Part shown: piece by piece, positions 9,501 to 18,036 of the stretch
Numbering within the stretch: the stretch's first letter is position 1
How the letters are laid out: the number at the start of each line of letters is the position of its first letter
Source: Phaffia rhodozyma
Lineage: Eukaryota > Basidiomycota > Tremellomycetes > Cystofilobasidiales > Mrakiaceae
NCBI GenBank assembly: GCA_014706385.1
Contig: JACGZH010000005.1
Span: forward strand, 1 to 64,000
Length of the DNA: 64,000 nt
Reading direction: 5' to 3'
Made by a program: the position numbers and the translations under genes
The notes under the pieces: generated by a model
What the model saw: only the letters and a program-made list of their open reading frames with translations
Told to the model about the DNA's origin: nothing
The model's database searches: none

Positions 9501-10656
9501 CCGCCGGTCTCCACTTCCTCACCTTCTGCCCCGGCCGGTCCGACCTCTGCAACAGCTGCCACCACCAGAACCACTACGGACACGACGAGGTCTGCCACGG
9601 CCGCAACCCAGACACCCTCGCTAGACACGGCAACATCAAGCGGTTAGTACACAAGTCGCTCGCTGCGAACAGCATGTTCAACGTAGAGAACGAACCACTT
9701 GTCCCTGGCACCTCCATGCGGACCGATCTCCGGATCACTTCGCCCGACGGTGTCGTCGAGATCGACGTCGCTGTAGTCTCGATCGCATCCGACGCCGCAC
9801 GAGAGATCGCCAGACGGACCCATCTGTACCCACAGGCCGCCAAACAAAACAGATCAGCCTTTGCCACTCGGTTCGCCAGACGGAACGACCCGCCTTGTGT
9901 CCAGCTCGACCCAGCCCACCAAGCGGTCGTCGCGATCCTGGACGGGAAAGCAAAAGAAAAGGTACAGACCTATGCGAACCGGATCTATCTTCCCTTCGAG
10001 CCCTTCATCCTCACCACCGGCGGGGCGATCGACTGCCGGGCGAACGAGCTGATCGACCGGTGGACCAAGCACCTCGGTCCGTCTGCCGCTGGCCGTCTTC
10101 TCAGTCATCTTGCTGTCGTCCTGTTGTCTGCCAGGGCTGCCCACTGGCAGTTCTGAACAAAGTCGAGGTGGACGGAAGTGGATGGAAGCGAGAAGGAGTC
10201 GTTCTGTTGCGTGTTTCGTTGTGAGATTTACTTCATGATGATGGTGGTCGATGATCAACTTGCAGTTTGCATCTCTTTCTCTTTCTTTCTTTCTTTCTTT
10301 CTATCTATCTTATCTTCTTTTCTTTCTTTCTTTCTTTCCATCTTATCTCGTTTTCTTTTCGTCTTATCTTGTTTCCTTCCATCTTACTCTATTTCTCTCT
10401 TTCTACCTCTACTTCTGTTTCTACTTCTGTTTCGATCTCTTTACTTCCTTCTTCTTCATTTTATCCTACTTTATTCTTTACCTCTTTCTCTATTTCTTCC
10501 TTTACTTCTACTTCCATTTCTACTTCTTCCCCTCTTCCTCCTACCTCCCCTTACCTCCCCTTAGCGTACACCTCCTACACCTGTCGGTCCTCTTTCTTTC
10601 TTCTTCCTGCTCGCTACAACCAGACCTTGCTAAAAGAACTATCTATGAATCTAAAA
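6551..10656 (+). mobile_element. Telomere-associated non-LTR retrotransposon, copy 3 (full length)
   Basis: A complete unit has a short leader of about 87 nt that opens with telomere-like CCCTA, CCCCA and CCCTGA words, one long ORF, a short minisatellite site, a roughly 400-nt pyrimidine-rich 3' UTR and the 3' terminus AATCTAAAACCCTAACCC. There are no long terminal repeats and no poly(A) tail. The 3' end faces the centromere and abuts telomere repeats. This is the orientation expected if the G-strand 3' end of the chromosome primed reverse transcription. The architecture is that of restriction-like-endonuclease elements (R2/CRE types, such as Cnl1 of Cryptococcus). Confidence 0.93.
6638..10156 (+). 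CDS. R2/CRE-like retrotransposon protein (zinc fingers, RT, RLE), copy 3
   Basis: A 1172-aa protein is encoded in one uninterrupted frame. The order is as follows. Two N-terminal zinc fingers (CPHC at residues 10-13, then a CSCGFPC...H...H finger at about 47-70) should bind target DNA. A Pro/Ser-rich linker spans about 75-330. The reverse transcriptase is at about 530-770 with catalytic YLDD at 706-709. A CCHC-like knuckle has C971, C974, H982 and C986. A restriction-like endonuclease has RTD at 1028-1030 and EID with D1043. The first ATG in frame (6638) gives the fingers and is the natural start. In this family one protein nicks the target and copies its own RNA from the free 3' end. Here the target is evidently the telomere. 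YLDD replaces the more usual FADD of R2. The gene looks intact and could be active. Confidence 0.92.
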   Translation: MSNRDNPIQCPHCDLRTTALLEHLRKLDRPNRWTNASLAGTGLIACSCGFPCASQHGLLTHIAKTHKKQDPFAVHPVSSHSLPSQPVPSQPVPSQPVPSQPRSSHSRLSRPSRPSSHLPSHLPSHLPSYPTHPATSRPRSASATSLPTRPRLIPTQRAIPRLPRRQSFSSPPSSSIHSFSSVHPAESLSPGPDLVPVSALAPAPASPLVAGPDALPDSVSGFESDALADPMPYSLPQPRLRQHHAQSGLLLVPPTPSPLPPTPSPLPAEPAPTLSWPPSLPPSLPPSLPPSPPPADTASDTAALDQIDQAIDLASSHTSLLDRFLSLVKLPTASKPLHGRQLKAFQDAAERMAFAYVSKPSEHTLFDFLCLPKVGLVPGFAPGVNSAARLRAYPAVSWPEHSSRSAGDRRPGDLKHAVGRQVSSGYLSRAASLLSDRSPVLALSEDVMARLHAKHPSGDPSPFSSRAGPHPGDSPEEQAVLPAFAKFSRETSPGISGWTQPLLSLALARQPVREMVRVLTGQISQGTAPGIQLLCASRLTPLEKTGGGVRPIAVGELLYRLVSKILLKARLRQTMLLDCQLGVGSKGGVEPIVRLVDEATRGDLRGTYNHLVSLDFSNAFNTVSRRDLADGLKDWAPELYRAGRWAYGEHTTLVCTGSDGQVVTMASQQGVRQGDPFGPLFFSLAIRRFMSQLRQFIGLDGLVVSYLDDVFILTNDSGALEKVIAFVEASSTSLSLNKSKSKIHDLFSIESHGLELLGTAIGSTQFRAAFLQRKIHHELAIIRKLPSLHYQHGLLLLRRCVQMNLRHLQRTLDTSDLDHPWTALDDALTEAVLLIRNSPRRLDTDRAIIQLPTRFGGLGVLSFADVAPLAYQAANEAADTIIAPILGGFDMSDVQPMSQRARTNSMVEHKLSILLSQLSQHQQDSLAENATFLGRRWLNIIPFTSSLSLRDVHIAAGLHFLTFCPGRSDLCNSCHHQNHYGHDEVCHGRNPDTLARHGNIKRLVHKSLAANSMFNVENEPLVPGTSMRTDLRITSPDGVVEIDVAVVSIASDAAREIARRTHLYPQAAKQNRSAFATRFARRNDPPCVQLDPAHQAVVAILDGKAKEKVQTYANRIYLPFEPFILTTGGAIDCRANELIDRWTKHLGPSAAGRLLSHLAVVLLSARAAHWQF

Positions 10657-10667
10657 CCCTAACCCTA
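10657..10667. repeat. Inter-element telomere remnant (copy 3/copy 4 junction)
   Basis: CCCTAACCCTA lies between copy 3 and copy 4, identical to the copy 2/copy 3 junction. Confidence 0.75.
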
Positions 10668-13600
10668 CCCTACCCCACCCTACCCTGACCCTGGACCCTC
10701 CACCGACACACTCCTCGGTCCTCTGACACACCCCCCTTACCGCCCTCCTGGGCCATGTCCAACAGAGACAATCCCATCCAGTGTCCCCACTGTGACCTCC
10801 GCACCACTGCCCTCCTCGAACACCTCCGGAAACTAGACCGCCCAAACAGATGGACAAACGCCTCTCTTGCTGGCACCGGTCTCATCGCCTGCAGCTGTGG
10901 CTTTCCCTGTGCTAGTCAACATGGCCTTCTCACCCATATCGCCAAGACTCACAAGAAACAGGACCCTTTTGCTGTCCACCCTGTCTCTTCCCATTCCCTC
11001 CCTTCTCAGCCTGTGCCCTCCCAGCCTGTGCCCTCCCAGCCTGTGCCCTCCCAGCCTCGGTCTTCCCACTCTCGGCTCTCTCGGCCCTCCCGCCCTTCCT
11101 CTCATCTCCCGTCCCATCTCCCGTCCCATCTCCCGTCCTATCCAACCCATCCAGCCACCTCCAGACCCCGCTCAGCATCCGCCACATCTCTGCCCACCAG
11201 ACCTCGCTTGATCCCCACCCAGCGTGCCATCCCTCGTCTTCCACGAAGACAGTCCTTTTCTAGCCCTCCGTCGTCCTCCATCCACTCTTTTTCTTCCGTC
11301 CACCCAGCCGAGTCGCTTTCTCCTGGTCCTGATCTCGTGCCTGTCTCTGCACTCGCTCCTGCACCTGCTTCTCCACTTGTCGCCGGGCCCGATGCCCTGC
11401 CTGACTCTGTCTCTGGCTTTGAGTCTGATGCCCTGGCTGACCCTATGCCTTACTCTCTTCCTCAGCCTCGACTCAGACAACACCATGCTCAGTCTGGTCT
11501 ACTACTCGTCCCACCCACTCCTAGTCCTCTCCCACCCACTCCTAGTCCTCTCCCAGCCGAGCCTGCTCCCACCCTGTCTTGGCCTCCCTCCCTTCCTCCC
11601 TCCCTTCCTCCCTCCCTTCCGCCTTCTCCTCCTCCTGCAGACACCGCGTCCGACACCGCTGCCCTCGACCAGATCGACCAGGCCATCGACCTCGCATCCT
11701 CCCACACATCCCTCCTTGACCGCTTCCTCTCCCTCGTCAAACTGCCCACCGCGAGCAAGCCTCTCCACGGTCGCCAGCTCAAGGCCTTCCAAGATGCAGC
11801 AGAGCGGATGGCGTTCGCCTATGTCTCAAAGCCCAGTGAGCACACTCTGTTTGACTTTCTCTGTCTCCCAAAAGTCGGCCTTGTCCCTGGCTTTGCTCCT
11901 GGCGTCAACTCGGCTGCCAGGCTGCGAGCATACCCTGCTGTGTCTTGGCCGGAGCACTCCTCTCGCTCTGCTGGCGATCGTCGGCCTGGTGATCTCAAGC
12001 ATGCCGTCGGCAGACAGGTCTCTTCTGGCTATCTCTCTCGTGCTGCCAGTCTGCTTTCCGACCGGTCTCCTGTCCTTGCTCTGAGTGAGGATGTGATGGC
12101 GAGGTTGCATGCAAAACATCCATCCGGTGACCCCTCTCCGTTTTCGTCTCGTGCTGGCCCTCATCCTGGCGACAGCCCGGAAGAGCAAGCCGTTCTCCCT
12201 GCGTTTGCCAAGTTCTCCAGAGAGACCTCTCCCGGTATCTCTGGCTGGACTCAGCCTCTGCTTTCCCTTGCCCTCGCCCGGCAGCCTGTCCGTGAGATGG
12301 TCCGTGTGCTTACCGGTCAGATCTCTCAGGGTACAGCACCCGGCATCCAGCTTCTCTGTGCTTCCAGACTGACTCCTCTCGAAAAGACAGGCGGCGGGGT
12401 CAGACCGATCGCGGTGGGCGAGCTGCTCTATCGGCTGGTAAGCAAGATCCTTCTCAAGGCCAGACTCAGACAGACCATGCTCCTAGACTGTCAGCTTGGC
12501 GTCGGCTCCAAGGGCGGAGTCGAGCCGATCGTCAGACTGGTTGACGAGGCAACGAGAGGTGATCTCCGTGGCACTTACAACCACCTCGTCAGTCTGGACT
12601 TTTCTAACGCGTTCAACACTGTCAGCAGACGAGACCTCGCCGACGGACTCAAGGACTGGGCTCCCGAGCTCTATCGGGCCGGTCGGTGGGCATACGGTGA
12701 GCATACCACTCTGGTCTGTACCGGATCAGACGGCCAGGTCGTCACGATGGCTTCCCAGCAGGGGGTCAGACAGGGCGATCCGTTCGGGCCTCTCTTCTTT
12801 TCTCTTGCCATCAGACGGTTCATGTCTCAGCTTCGTCAGTTCATAGGCCTCGACGGTCTGGTCGTCAGCTATCTAGACGATGTGTTCATCCTGACAAATG
12901 ACTCTGGAGCACTCGAGAAAGTCATCGCGTTCGTAGAAGCAAGTAGCACATCTTTATCACTAAACAAATCAAAGTCAAAGATACATGACCTGTTTTCTAT
13001 CGAGTCCCATGGCCTCGAGCTTCTCGGCACCGCCATCGGCAGCACACAGTTCCGAGCGGCCTTCCTCCAACGCAAGATCCACCACGAGCTTGCCATCATC
13101 CGGAAACTGCCCAGCCTCCACTACCAGCACGGTCTCTTGCTTCTCCGTCGATGCGTCCAGATGAACCTGCGGCACCTCCAACGAACACTAGACACGTCAG
13201 ATCTCGATCACCCATGGACTGCACTAGACGACGCACTCACCGAGGCGGTTCTCCTCATCCGGAACTCTCCCCGTCGACTCGACACCGACAGAGCCATCAT
13301 CCAGCTCCCCACCCGGTTCGGCGGCCTCGGTGTGCTCTCGTTCGCCGACGTCGCCCCACTCGCCTATCAGGCCGCAAACGAGGCAGCAGACACCATCATC
13401 GCACCCATCCTCGGCGGCTTTGACATGTCGGACGTCCAGCCAATGTCCCAAAGGGCTAGAACAAACAGCATGGTCGAACACAAGCTGAGCATTCTCCTTT
13501 CTCAGCTCTCACAGCATCAACAGGACTCACTGGCTGAAAACGCGACGTTCCTCGGCCGCAGATGGCTCAACATCATCCCCTTCACCTCCTCGCTCTCCCT

Positions 13601-14835
13601 CAGAGACGTCCACATCGCCGCCGGTCTCCACTTCCTCACCTTCTGCCCCGGCCGGTCCGACCTCTGCAACAGCTGCCACCACCAGAACCACTACGGACAC
13701 GACGAGGTCTGCCACGGCCGCAACCCAGACACCCTCGCTAGACACGGCAACATCAAGCGGTTAGTACACAAGTCGCTCGCTGCGAACAGCATGTTCAACG
13801 TAGAGAACGAACCACTTGTCCCTGGCACCTCCATGCGGACCGATCTCCGGATCACTTCGCCCGACGGTGTCGTCGAGATCGACGTCGCTGTAGTCTCGAT
13901 CGCATCCGACGCCGCACGAGAGATCGCCAGACGGACCCATCTGTACCCACAGGCCGCCAAACAAAACAGATCAGCCTTTGCCACTCGGTTCGCCAGACGG
14001 AACGACCCGCCTTGTGTCCAGCTCGACCCAGCCCACCAAGCGGTCGTCGCGATCCTGGACGGGAAAGCAAAAGAAAAGGTACAGACCTATGCGAACCGGA
14101 TCTATCTTCCCTTCGAGCCCTTCATCCTCACCACCGGCGGGGCGATCGACTGCCGGGCGAACGAGCTGATCGACCGGTGGACCAAGCACCTCGGTCCGTC
14201 TGCCGCTGGCCGTCTTCTCAGTCATCTTGCTGTCGTCCTGTTGTCTGCCAGGGCTGCCCACTGGCAGTTCTGAACAAAGTCGAGGTGGACGGAAGTGGAC
14301 GGAAGTGATAGAGAATGGATGGAAGCGAGAAGGAGTCGTTCTGTTGTGTGTTTCGTTGTGAGATTTACTTCATGATGATGGTGGTCGATGATCAACTTGC
14401 AGTTTGCATCTCTTTCTCTTTCTTCTTTCTTTCTTTCTTTTCTTTCTATCTTATCTTCTTTTCTTTCTTTCTTTCTTTCCATCTTATCTCGTTTTCTTTT
14501 CGTCTTATCTTGTTTCCTTCCATCTTACTCTATTTCTCTCTTTCTACTTCTACTTCTGTTTCTACTTCTGTTTCGATCTCTTTACTTCCTTCTTCTTCAT
14601 TTTATCCTACTTCATTCTTTACCTCTTTCTCTATTTCTATCCTTACTTCTACTTCTATTTCTATCCTTACTTCTACTTCTATTTCTTTCTTTACTTCTAC
14701 TTCCATTTCTACTTCTTCCCCTCTTCTTCCTACCTCCCCTTAGCGTACACCTCGTACACCTGTCGGTCCTCTTTCTTTCTTCTTTCTGCTCGCTACAACC
14801 AGACCTTGCTAAAAGAACTATCTATGAATCTAAGA
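10668..14835 (+). mobile_element. Telomere-associated non-LTR retrotransposon, copy 4 (full length, innermost)
   Basis: This is a complete unit collinear with copy 3 (offset 4117 bp through the ORF). It has two minisatellite units and a longer 3' UTR with extra ATTTCTATCCTTACTTC-type repeats. The terminus reads AATCTAAGA, one base different from the other copies, followed by CCCTAACCCTA and then unique AT-rich DNA. As the innermost copy it should be the oldest insertion, made when the telomere started at about 14836. Confidence 0.92.
10755..14273 (+). CDS. R2/CRE-like retrotransposon protein (zinc fingers, RT, RLE), copy 4
   Basis: This is a second intact 1172-aa ORF whose translation appears identical to that of copy 3: the same zinc fingers, linker, YLDD reverse transcriptase, knuckle and RTD...EID endonuclease. 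The start is the same ATG context, about 87 nt into the element. Two full-length intact copies side by side argue for recent activity or recent homogenisation by recombination. Confidence 0.92.
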   Translation: MSNRDNPIQCPHCDLRTTALLEHLRKLDRPNRWTNASLAGTGLIACSCGFPCASQHGLLTHIAKTHKKQDPFAVHPVSSHSLPSQPVPSQPVPSQPVPSQPRSSHSRLSRPSRPSSHLPSHLPSHLPSYPTHPATSRPRSASATSLPTRPRLIPTQRAIPRLPRRQSFSSPPSSSIHSFSSVHPAESLSPGPDLVPVSALAPAPASPLVAGPDALPDSVSGFESDALADPMPYSLPQPRLRQHHAQSGLLLVPPTPSPLPPTPSPLPAEPAPTLSWPPSLPPSLPPSLPPSPPPADTASDTAALDQIDQAIDLASSHTSLLDRFLSLVKLPTASKPLHGRQLKAFQDAAERMAFAYVSKPSEHTLFDFLCLPKVGLVPGFAPGVNSAARLRAYPAVSWPEHSSRSAGDRRPGDLKHAVGRQVSSGYLSRAASLLSDRSPVLALSEDVMARLHAKHPSGDPSPFSSRAGPHPGDSPEEQAVLPAFAKFSRETSPGISGWTQPLLSLALARQPVREMVRVLTGQISQGTAPGIQLLCASRLTPLEKTGGGVRPIAVGELLYRLVSKILLKARLRQTMLLDCQLGVGSKGGVEPIVRLVDEATRGDLRGTYNHLVSLDFSNAFNTVSRRDLADGLKDWAPELYRAGRWAYGEHTTLVCTGSDGQVVTMASQQGVRQGDPFGPLFFSLAIRRFMSQLRQFIGLDGLVVSYLDDVFILTNDSGALEKVIAFVEASSTSLSLNKSKSKIHDLFSIESHGLELLGTAIGSTQFRAAFLQRKIHHELAIIRKLPSLHYQHGLLLLRRCVQMNLRHLQRTLDTSDLDHPWTALDDALTEAVLLIRNSPRRLDTDRAIIQLPTRFGGLGVLSFADVAPLAYQAANEAADTIIAPILGGFDMSDVQPMSQRARTNSMVEHKLSILLSQLSQHQQDSLAENATFLGRRWLNIIPFTSSLSLRDVHIAAGLHFLTFCPGRSDLCNSCHHQNHYGHDEVCHGRNPDTLARHGNIKRLVHKSLAANSMFNVENEPLVPGTSMRTDLRITSPDGVVEIDVAVVSIASDAAREIARRTHLYPQAAKQNRSAFATRFARRNDPPCVQLDPAHQAVVAILDGKAKEKVQTYANRIYLPFEPFILTTGGAIDCRANELIDRWTKHLGPSAAGRLLSHLAVVLLSARAAHWQF

Positions 14836-14846
14836 CCCTAACCCTA
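14836..14846. repeat. Innermost telomere remnant (array/chromosome boundary)
   Basis: CCCTAACCCTA followed by ATTTTATTAAA marks the end of the array. The chromosome-unique sequence begins here. Confidence 0.7.
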
Positions 14847-14891
14847 TTTTATTAAATATCGTATCTACAAAAGAATGTGAGTCCAAAAAAG

Positions 14892-14963
14892 AACCCGACG
14901 CGGGACTCGAACCCGCAGCCTTCAGATTAGAAGTCTGACGCCCTACCATTGAGCTAGCCAGGC
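14892..14963 (-). tRNA. tRNA-Arg (UCU)
   Basis: Read on the minus strand, this is a 72-nt cloverleaf without intron. The acceptor stem GCCTGGC pairs with GTCGGGT (with G-U wobbles), the D-arm stem GCTC pairs with GGGC, the anticodon stem TCAGA pairs with TCTGA around loop CTTCTAA (anticodon TCT), and the T-arm GCGGG pairs with CCCGC around TTCGAGT. A run of six T follows the 3' end (14885-14890), a Pol III terminator. It lies only about 45 bp inside the retrotransposon array. Confidence 0.9.
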
Positions 14964-15029
14964 TGTTGATGTAGTTGCCTGTCGATTTGGAATACAAGTA
15001 CATGTCTGCCCCGCGTCTTTTGAATATTA

Positions 15030-15137
15030 TTACTGAAATAAAAGGGCGAAAATGGACTTTTCGTTCTGGCACTTGTTCCCAATCAAGTCCTCACTGGTTT
15101 CCCAAACCATATACACACCACTCAGGTGTTTCAGTAA
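15030..15137. repeat. 108-bp dispersed element with inverted ends, copy A
   Basis: It begins TTACTGAAA and ends TTTCAGTAA, a perfect 9-bp inverted repeat. It shares a block of over 20 bp (AATGGACTTTTCGTTCTGGC) and scattered identity with copy B at 31980-32088. Internal hairpins are visible: ACTTG/CAAGT around 8 nt, TGGTTT/AAACCA around CCC, and ACACC/GGTGT around 5 nt. It lies between a tRNA-Arg gene and a tRNA fragment. It could be a MITE or a structured RNA. Confidence 0.6.
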
Positions 15138-15180
15138 AATGGATTCTATGACATGACTATGGACTGATAAAATAGCAAAT

Positions 15181-15256
15181 TGGAGTTGGCAGGATTCGAA
15201 CCTGCGCCCCCTGAACTACGTAGAGCCGCTATTCTTACCGAGTCACGATTGTCAAT
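15181..15256 (-). pseudogene. tRNA 3'-half fragment (decayed tRNA)
   Basis: On the minus strand the sequence ends with a perfect T-arm (GCAGG, TTCGAAT, CCTGC) followed by CAACTCC and A, as in the 3' end of a tRNA. A matching 5' acceptor strand (GGAGTTG) is not found upstream, and no anticodon stem folds convincingly. The long segment before the T-arm hints at a class II (Leu/Ser) origin. I regard it as a tRNA remnant. Confidence 0.45.
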
Positions 15257-15924
15257 GGTTACGCGTGGTGTAATTTGCAGCACGTAACCCTAACCGTTGA
15301 CGCCCGTCCTTTCTTTTTTTTTTCTTTTTTTTTTCTTTTTCTTTTTTTTTCTTTTTTTTTCTTTTCTTTTTTCATCACCTCCCACGACGCGACCTTACGT
15401 AATCATGCGCTCCCCGCCCGCCCACTTCTCGTCCTTTCGTCTTCTTGGATTTTTCCCTTTTTCGCCCATATCTCCATCAATCCAGCCCGGATCGCTCTAC
15501 TTCTTTCACCATCCTGACCGGGCGACCTTGCTCCATCGACCCATACCGTTTTTTGTATCTTTCCACATCTTTCCCTTTTTTCGACTTTTCTTCGGCCTGT
15601 CTTCGGCTTAGCTCCCGCTTGTCTCACCATCTCCTTGTCCCATCAGGTCACCTCACAGACTGTAGCTTGGCTTGTCAAAATGCCTGTTCATTTTTCTGTA
15701 TCTTGTTCCTTTTCATCTCGTTTCATCTCATTCCATTTGATTCGATTCGTCTCTGATGCTCAGAGTCCGCTCTCGTATGGCTCGTGTCTCTTCCCAGTCA
15801 TGTCCACAGTGAACGTACTCGACTGCTCTGTCTCTGGCCTGAGCGCCAACATGAACAACGAAAGAAGAGTACATAGGTACATGACATGGCTGGTCGCTAC
15901 TCTTCCGTGCGCCAGCTCTCCCTC
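15257..15924. other. Intergenic: telomere-like dimer and long T/C homopolymer tract
   Basis: No gene was seen. A short GTAACCCTAACCG motif sits at about 15285-15297, followed at 15308-15372 by nearly pure T runs broken by single C, then general pyrimidine-rich DNA. The reading frames here are low-complexity and not convincing. Confidence 0.6.
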
Positions 15925-16515
15925 CTACACTTGTGACACAGTGTCTCCCTCGGCTGCCTCGTCCACTATGAGGTCTTCAGTTGTCTCGTCCAGTTGCAGC
16001 ACCTTGGAATAGCCCTCTGCCAGTATGTTGCTTACCACGACCGTAGCATCATCGTACATGCTTGTGACCGGTGTGCCAGGGAACACCGTGTCCTCCGGTA
16101 CGACTATGTAGTCCATCAGTGGCTGATGTTCCTCATTATCGCCCATCAGTTCCATTGCCCTGGAAAGCCCCAGTTGAGTTCTCACCTCACGTCCGCCCAC
16201 ATACAGCTTCATGTCGGATACACGGTAGACCAGGTCGTCAGCGTCGACGTCGTAAGCGCCCACCGCTTCCCAGAACTCACTCGGCTGTAGCTCTCTCAGC
16301 TCAGCTCTTCCACTCGATAGAGAAACAAAGTTGCTTAGCGAGAACTCCCTCCCCATGCCTCCCCATGCCTCACAACCCTTCCACCCATGCAACAGACTGC
16401 AATCGCAGTTGTCGTCACATGCGAACTCCTTTCCGGGTCTGACGTAGATCCAGTCGTTGTAACCTGGTTTGTATCTTCTGTTGGGAAACTCGACCTTCCG
16501 CACAGAGGCTGACAT
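15925..16515 (-). CDS. Hypothetical protein (single exon, uncertain)
   Basis: An open frame of 196 codons runs from an ATG at 16515 to a stop at 15925. I do not recognise it. The protein is mixed-composition and acidic towards the C-terminus, with a cluster of Cys in the first third (a CDDNCDC segment), and has no clear membrane segment. The composition is more protein-like than the surrounding low-complexity frames, which is the main support. An unrecognised intron in the middle is possible. It has no operon-like or paired neighbour. Confidence 0.35.
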   Translation of the reverse strand: MSASVRKVEFPNRRYKPGYNDWIYVRPGKEFACDDNCDCSLLHGWKGCEAWGGMGREFSLSNFVSLSSGRAELRELQPSEFWEAVGAYDVDADDLVYRVSDMKLYVGGREVRTQLGLSRAMELMGDNEEHQPLMDYIVVPEDTVFPGTPVTSMYDDATVVVSNILAEGYSKVLQLDETTEDLIVDEAAEGDTVSQV

Positions 16516-18036
16516 CTGAACGAAAGGTCTGCCACAGGATGAGAACAAAGGTCTCGGTCAGCGAAGGGACTTTGCACGCACGCACCAGGTTCAGCGAAAG
16601 AACACCTACTCGAGGGGAGAAGTGCGACCGAAAGACCAAGACGAAGGCCTGAAGCTGAGAGCCGAGCTGAGATCTGCGAAGAGAAAGGAGAAGAGGGCGA
16701 GCCAAAGACCAATGAGAACAGAAGCGCGAGAAGAACGGGGGATAGTGCAGGCCAAGCGAGATGGCATAGATACGGTAGGTGATGCTGGGTGATGGTGGAA
16801 GATGAGAGGTAAGAGATGATGGAAAAGGAAGAAAGGCGATCTGATGAGAAGGACATCGGATGAACCGGAACAACGGATTGCCACATCGAGTTTGTCTCTT
16901 CATCATTTCGTTCTCATTCTCGCTTTCTCTTCTAACCCTTCTACTGTCTGTCTTCGGTTCTTCCCCTTTCTCTCTTCTTCATTCCTTCCCCTTTTCTTTT
17001 CTCTACTTATCTTGTTATCGCATCTCATTCTGTTTTGTTTTGAACAGATTGCTTTACCGAAAGAGACCGTGAATCAGACTGTATGCTCCTCGATACCTGA
17101 TGAAGCCTCATCCCTAATCTGAGCATTATGTGAGAGTAACACATGCGAACCGGATGCACGGTCTTCCTCTTTCTCTAATTCCTTCCCTCCTCGTCCCTCA
17201 TATTCCTTCGCTTCCCATTCTCCTCTATCTTCTTCTCACCTTTTTGGACTCACAATGCTGATGACCGCCGGCCACCGGCCAACGGTCGCTCGGTTGTGCT
17301 GTACCGGCCGGATGGATGAGTGTTTGGCCAGGGCATCGGATGAATGGAAAGAAAGTTCGAGCGCCAAGAAAAGAGCCCGAGCTCTGATCACAGATCCCGA
17401 TGTTCGGTCCGAAAGATAAACAAGGAGTAACTGCTGGCAACTAGCCAATGACAAACGGCAGATGGCGGATTTGGCCGAGAGAGTTGGTAAAAACGTGCCG
17501 ACACTGTTCGGAATAAAAACCTTACATCAGCCACAACCAACTCGACCTACACCACGGACAAAACTGCCCTCATCCATCTTTGCCTCTCCACTTCACCCAT
17601 TGTTGACTGCCCATCTTGCTCACTGTTGACCATCCATGTTGACCACTGTTGACTTTGTAACAGAGTTCATCGCTGATCTGCCGTCTTGGCTCATCGTTTG
17701 TCATCCTTTACGTATAAGCTGACTTCGGCGGCCAGGACTGTTTACGGTCATCGTCCATCGTTCCTCCTTGCTCGCTTCCCTTCTATCTTTTATCTTAAAA
17801 ACTTTTCTCGTCGGGCTCATCGAATGCTTACCCAGGGCTGTCTCGTAGACGTTATAAGCTCGGTCACTCTTGCCTCTTCCCCTTCTTCGTCTTCTTCTTT
17901 CCTTTCCTTTCTCTCTGTAGTCAACTGCTTCGGGACTAACTCGTCCACCTCGTACTCATATTCACTACACATCCTCAGCCATCACGTATCCCTGTTGACC
18001 ACACACTCCTTGTCACCTCCATTGATTTAACCAAGC
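16516..18036. other. Intergenic, no supported gene
   Basis: About 1.5 kb of pyrimidine-rich DNA holds short open frames on both strands that look like shadows. The last 200 bp before 18037 contain a CT-rich stretch (17876-17912), of the kind that often precedes fungal start sites, and probably hold the promoter of the next gene. Confidence 0.5.

Noticed and set aside
15285..15297. Interstitial telomere sequence as evidence of an older chromosome end
   Set aside because: Only about two repeat units; too short to separate from chance in CT-rich DNA.
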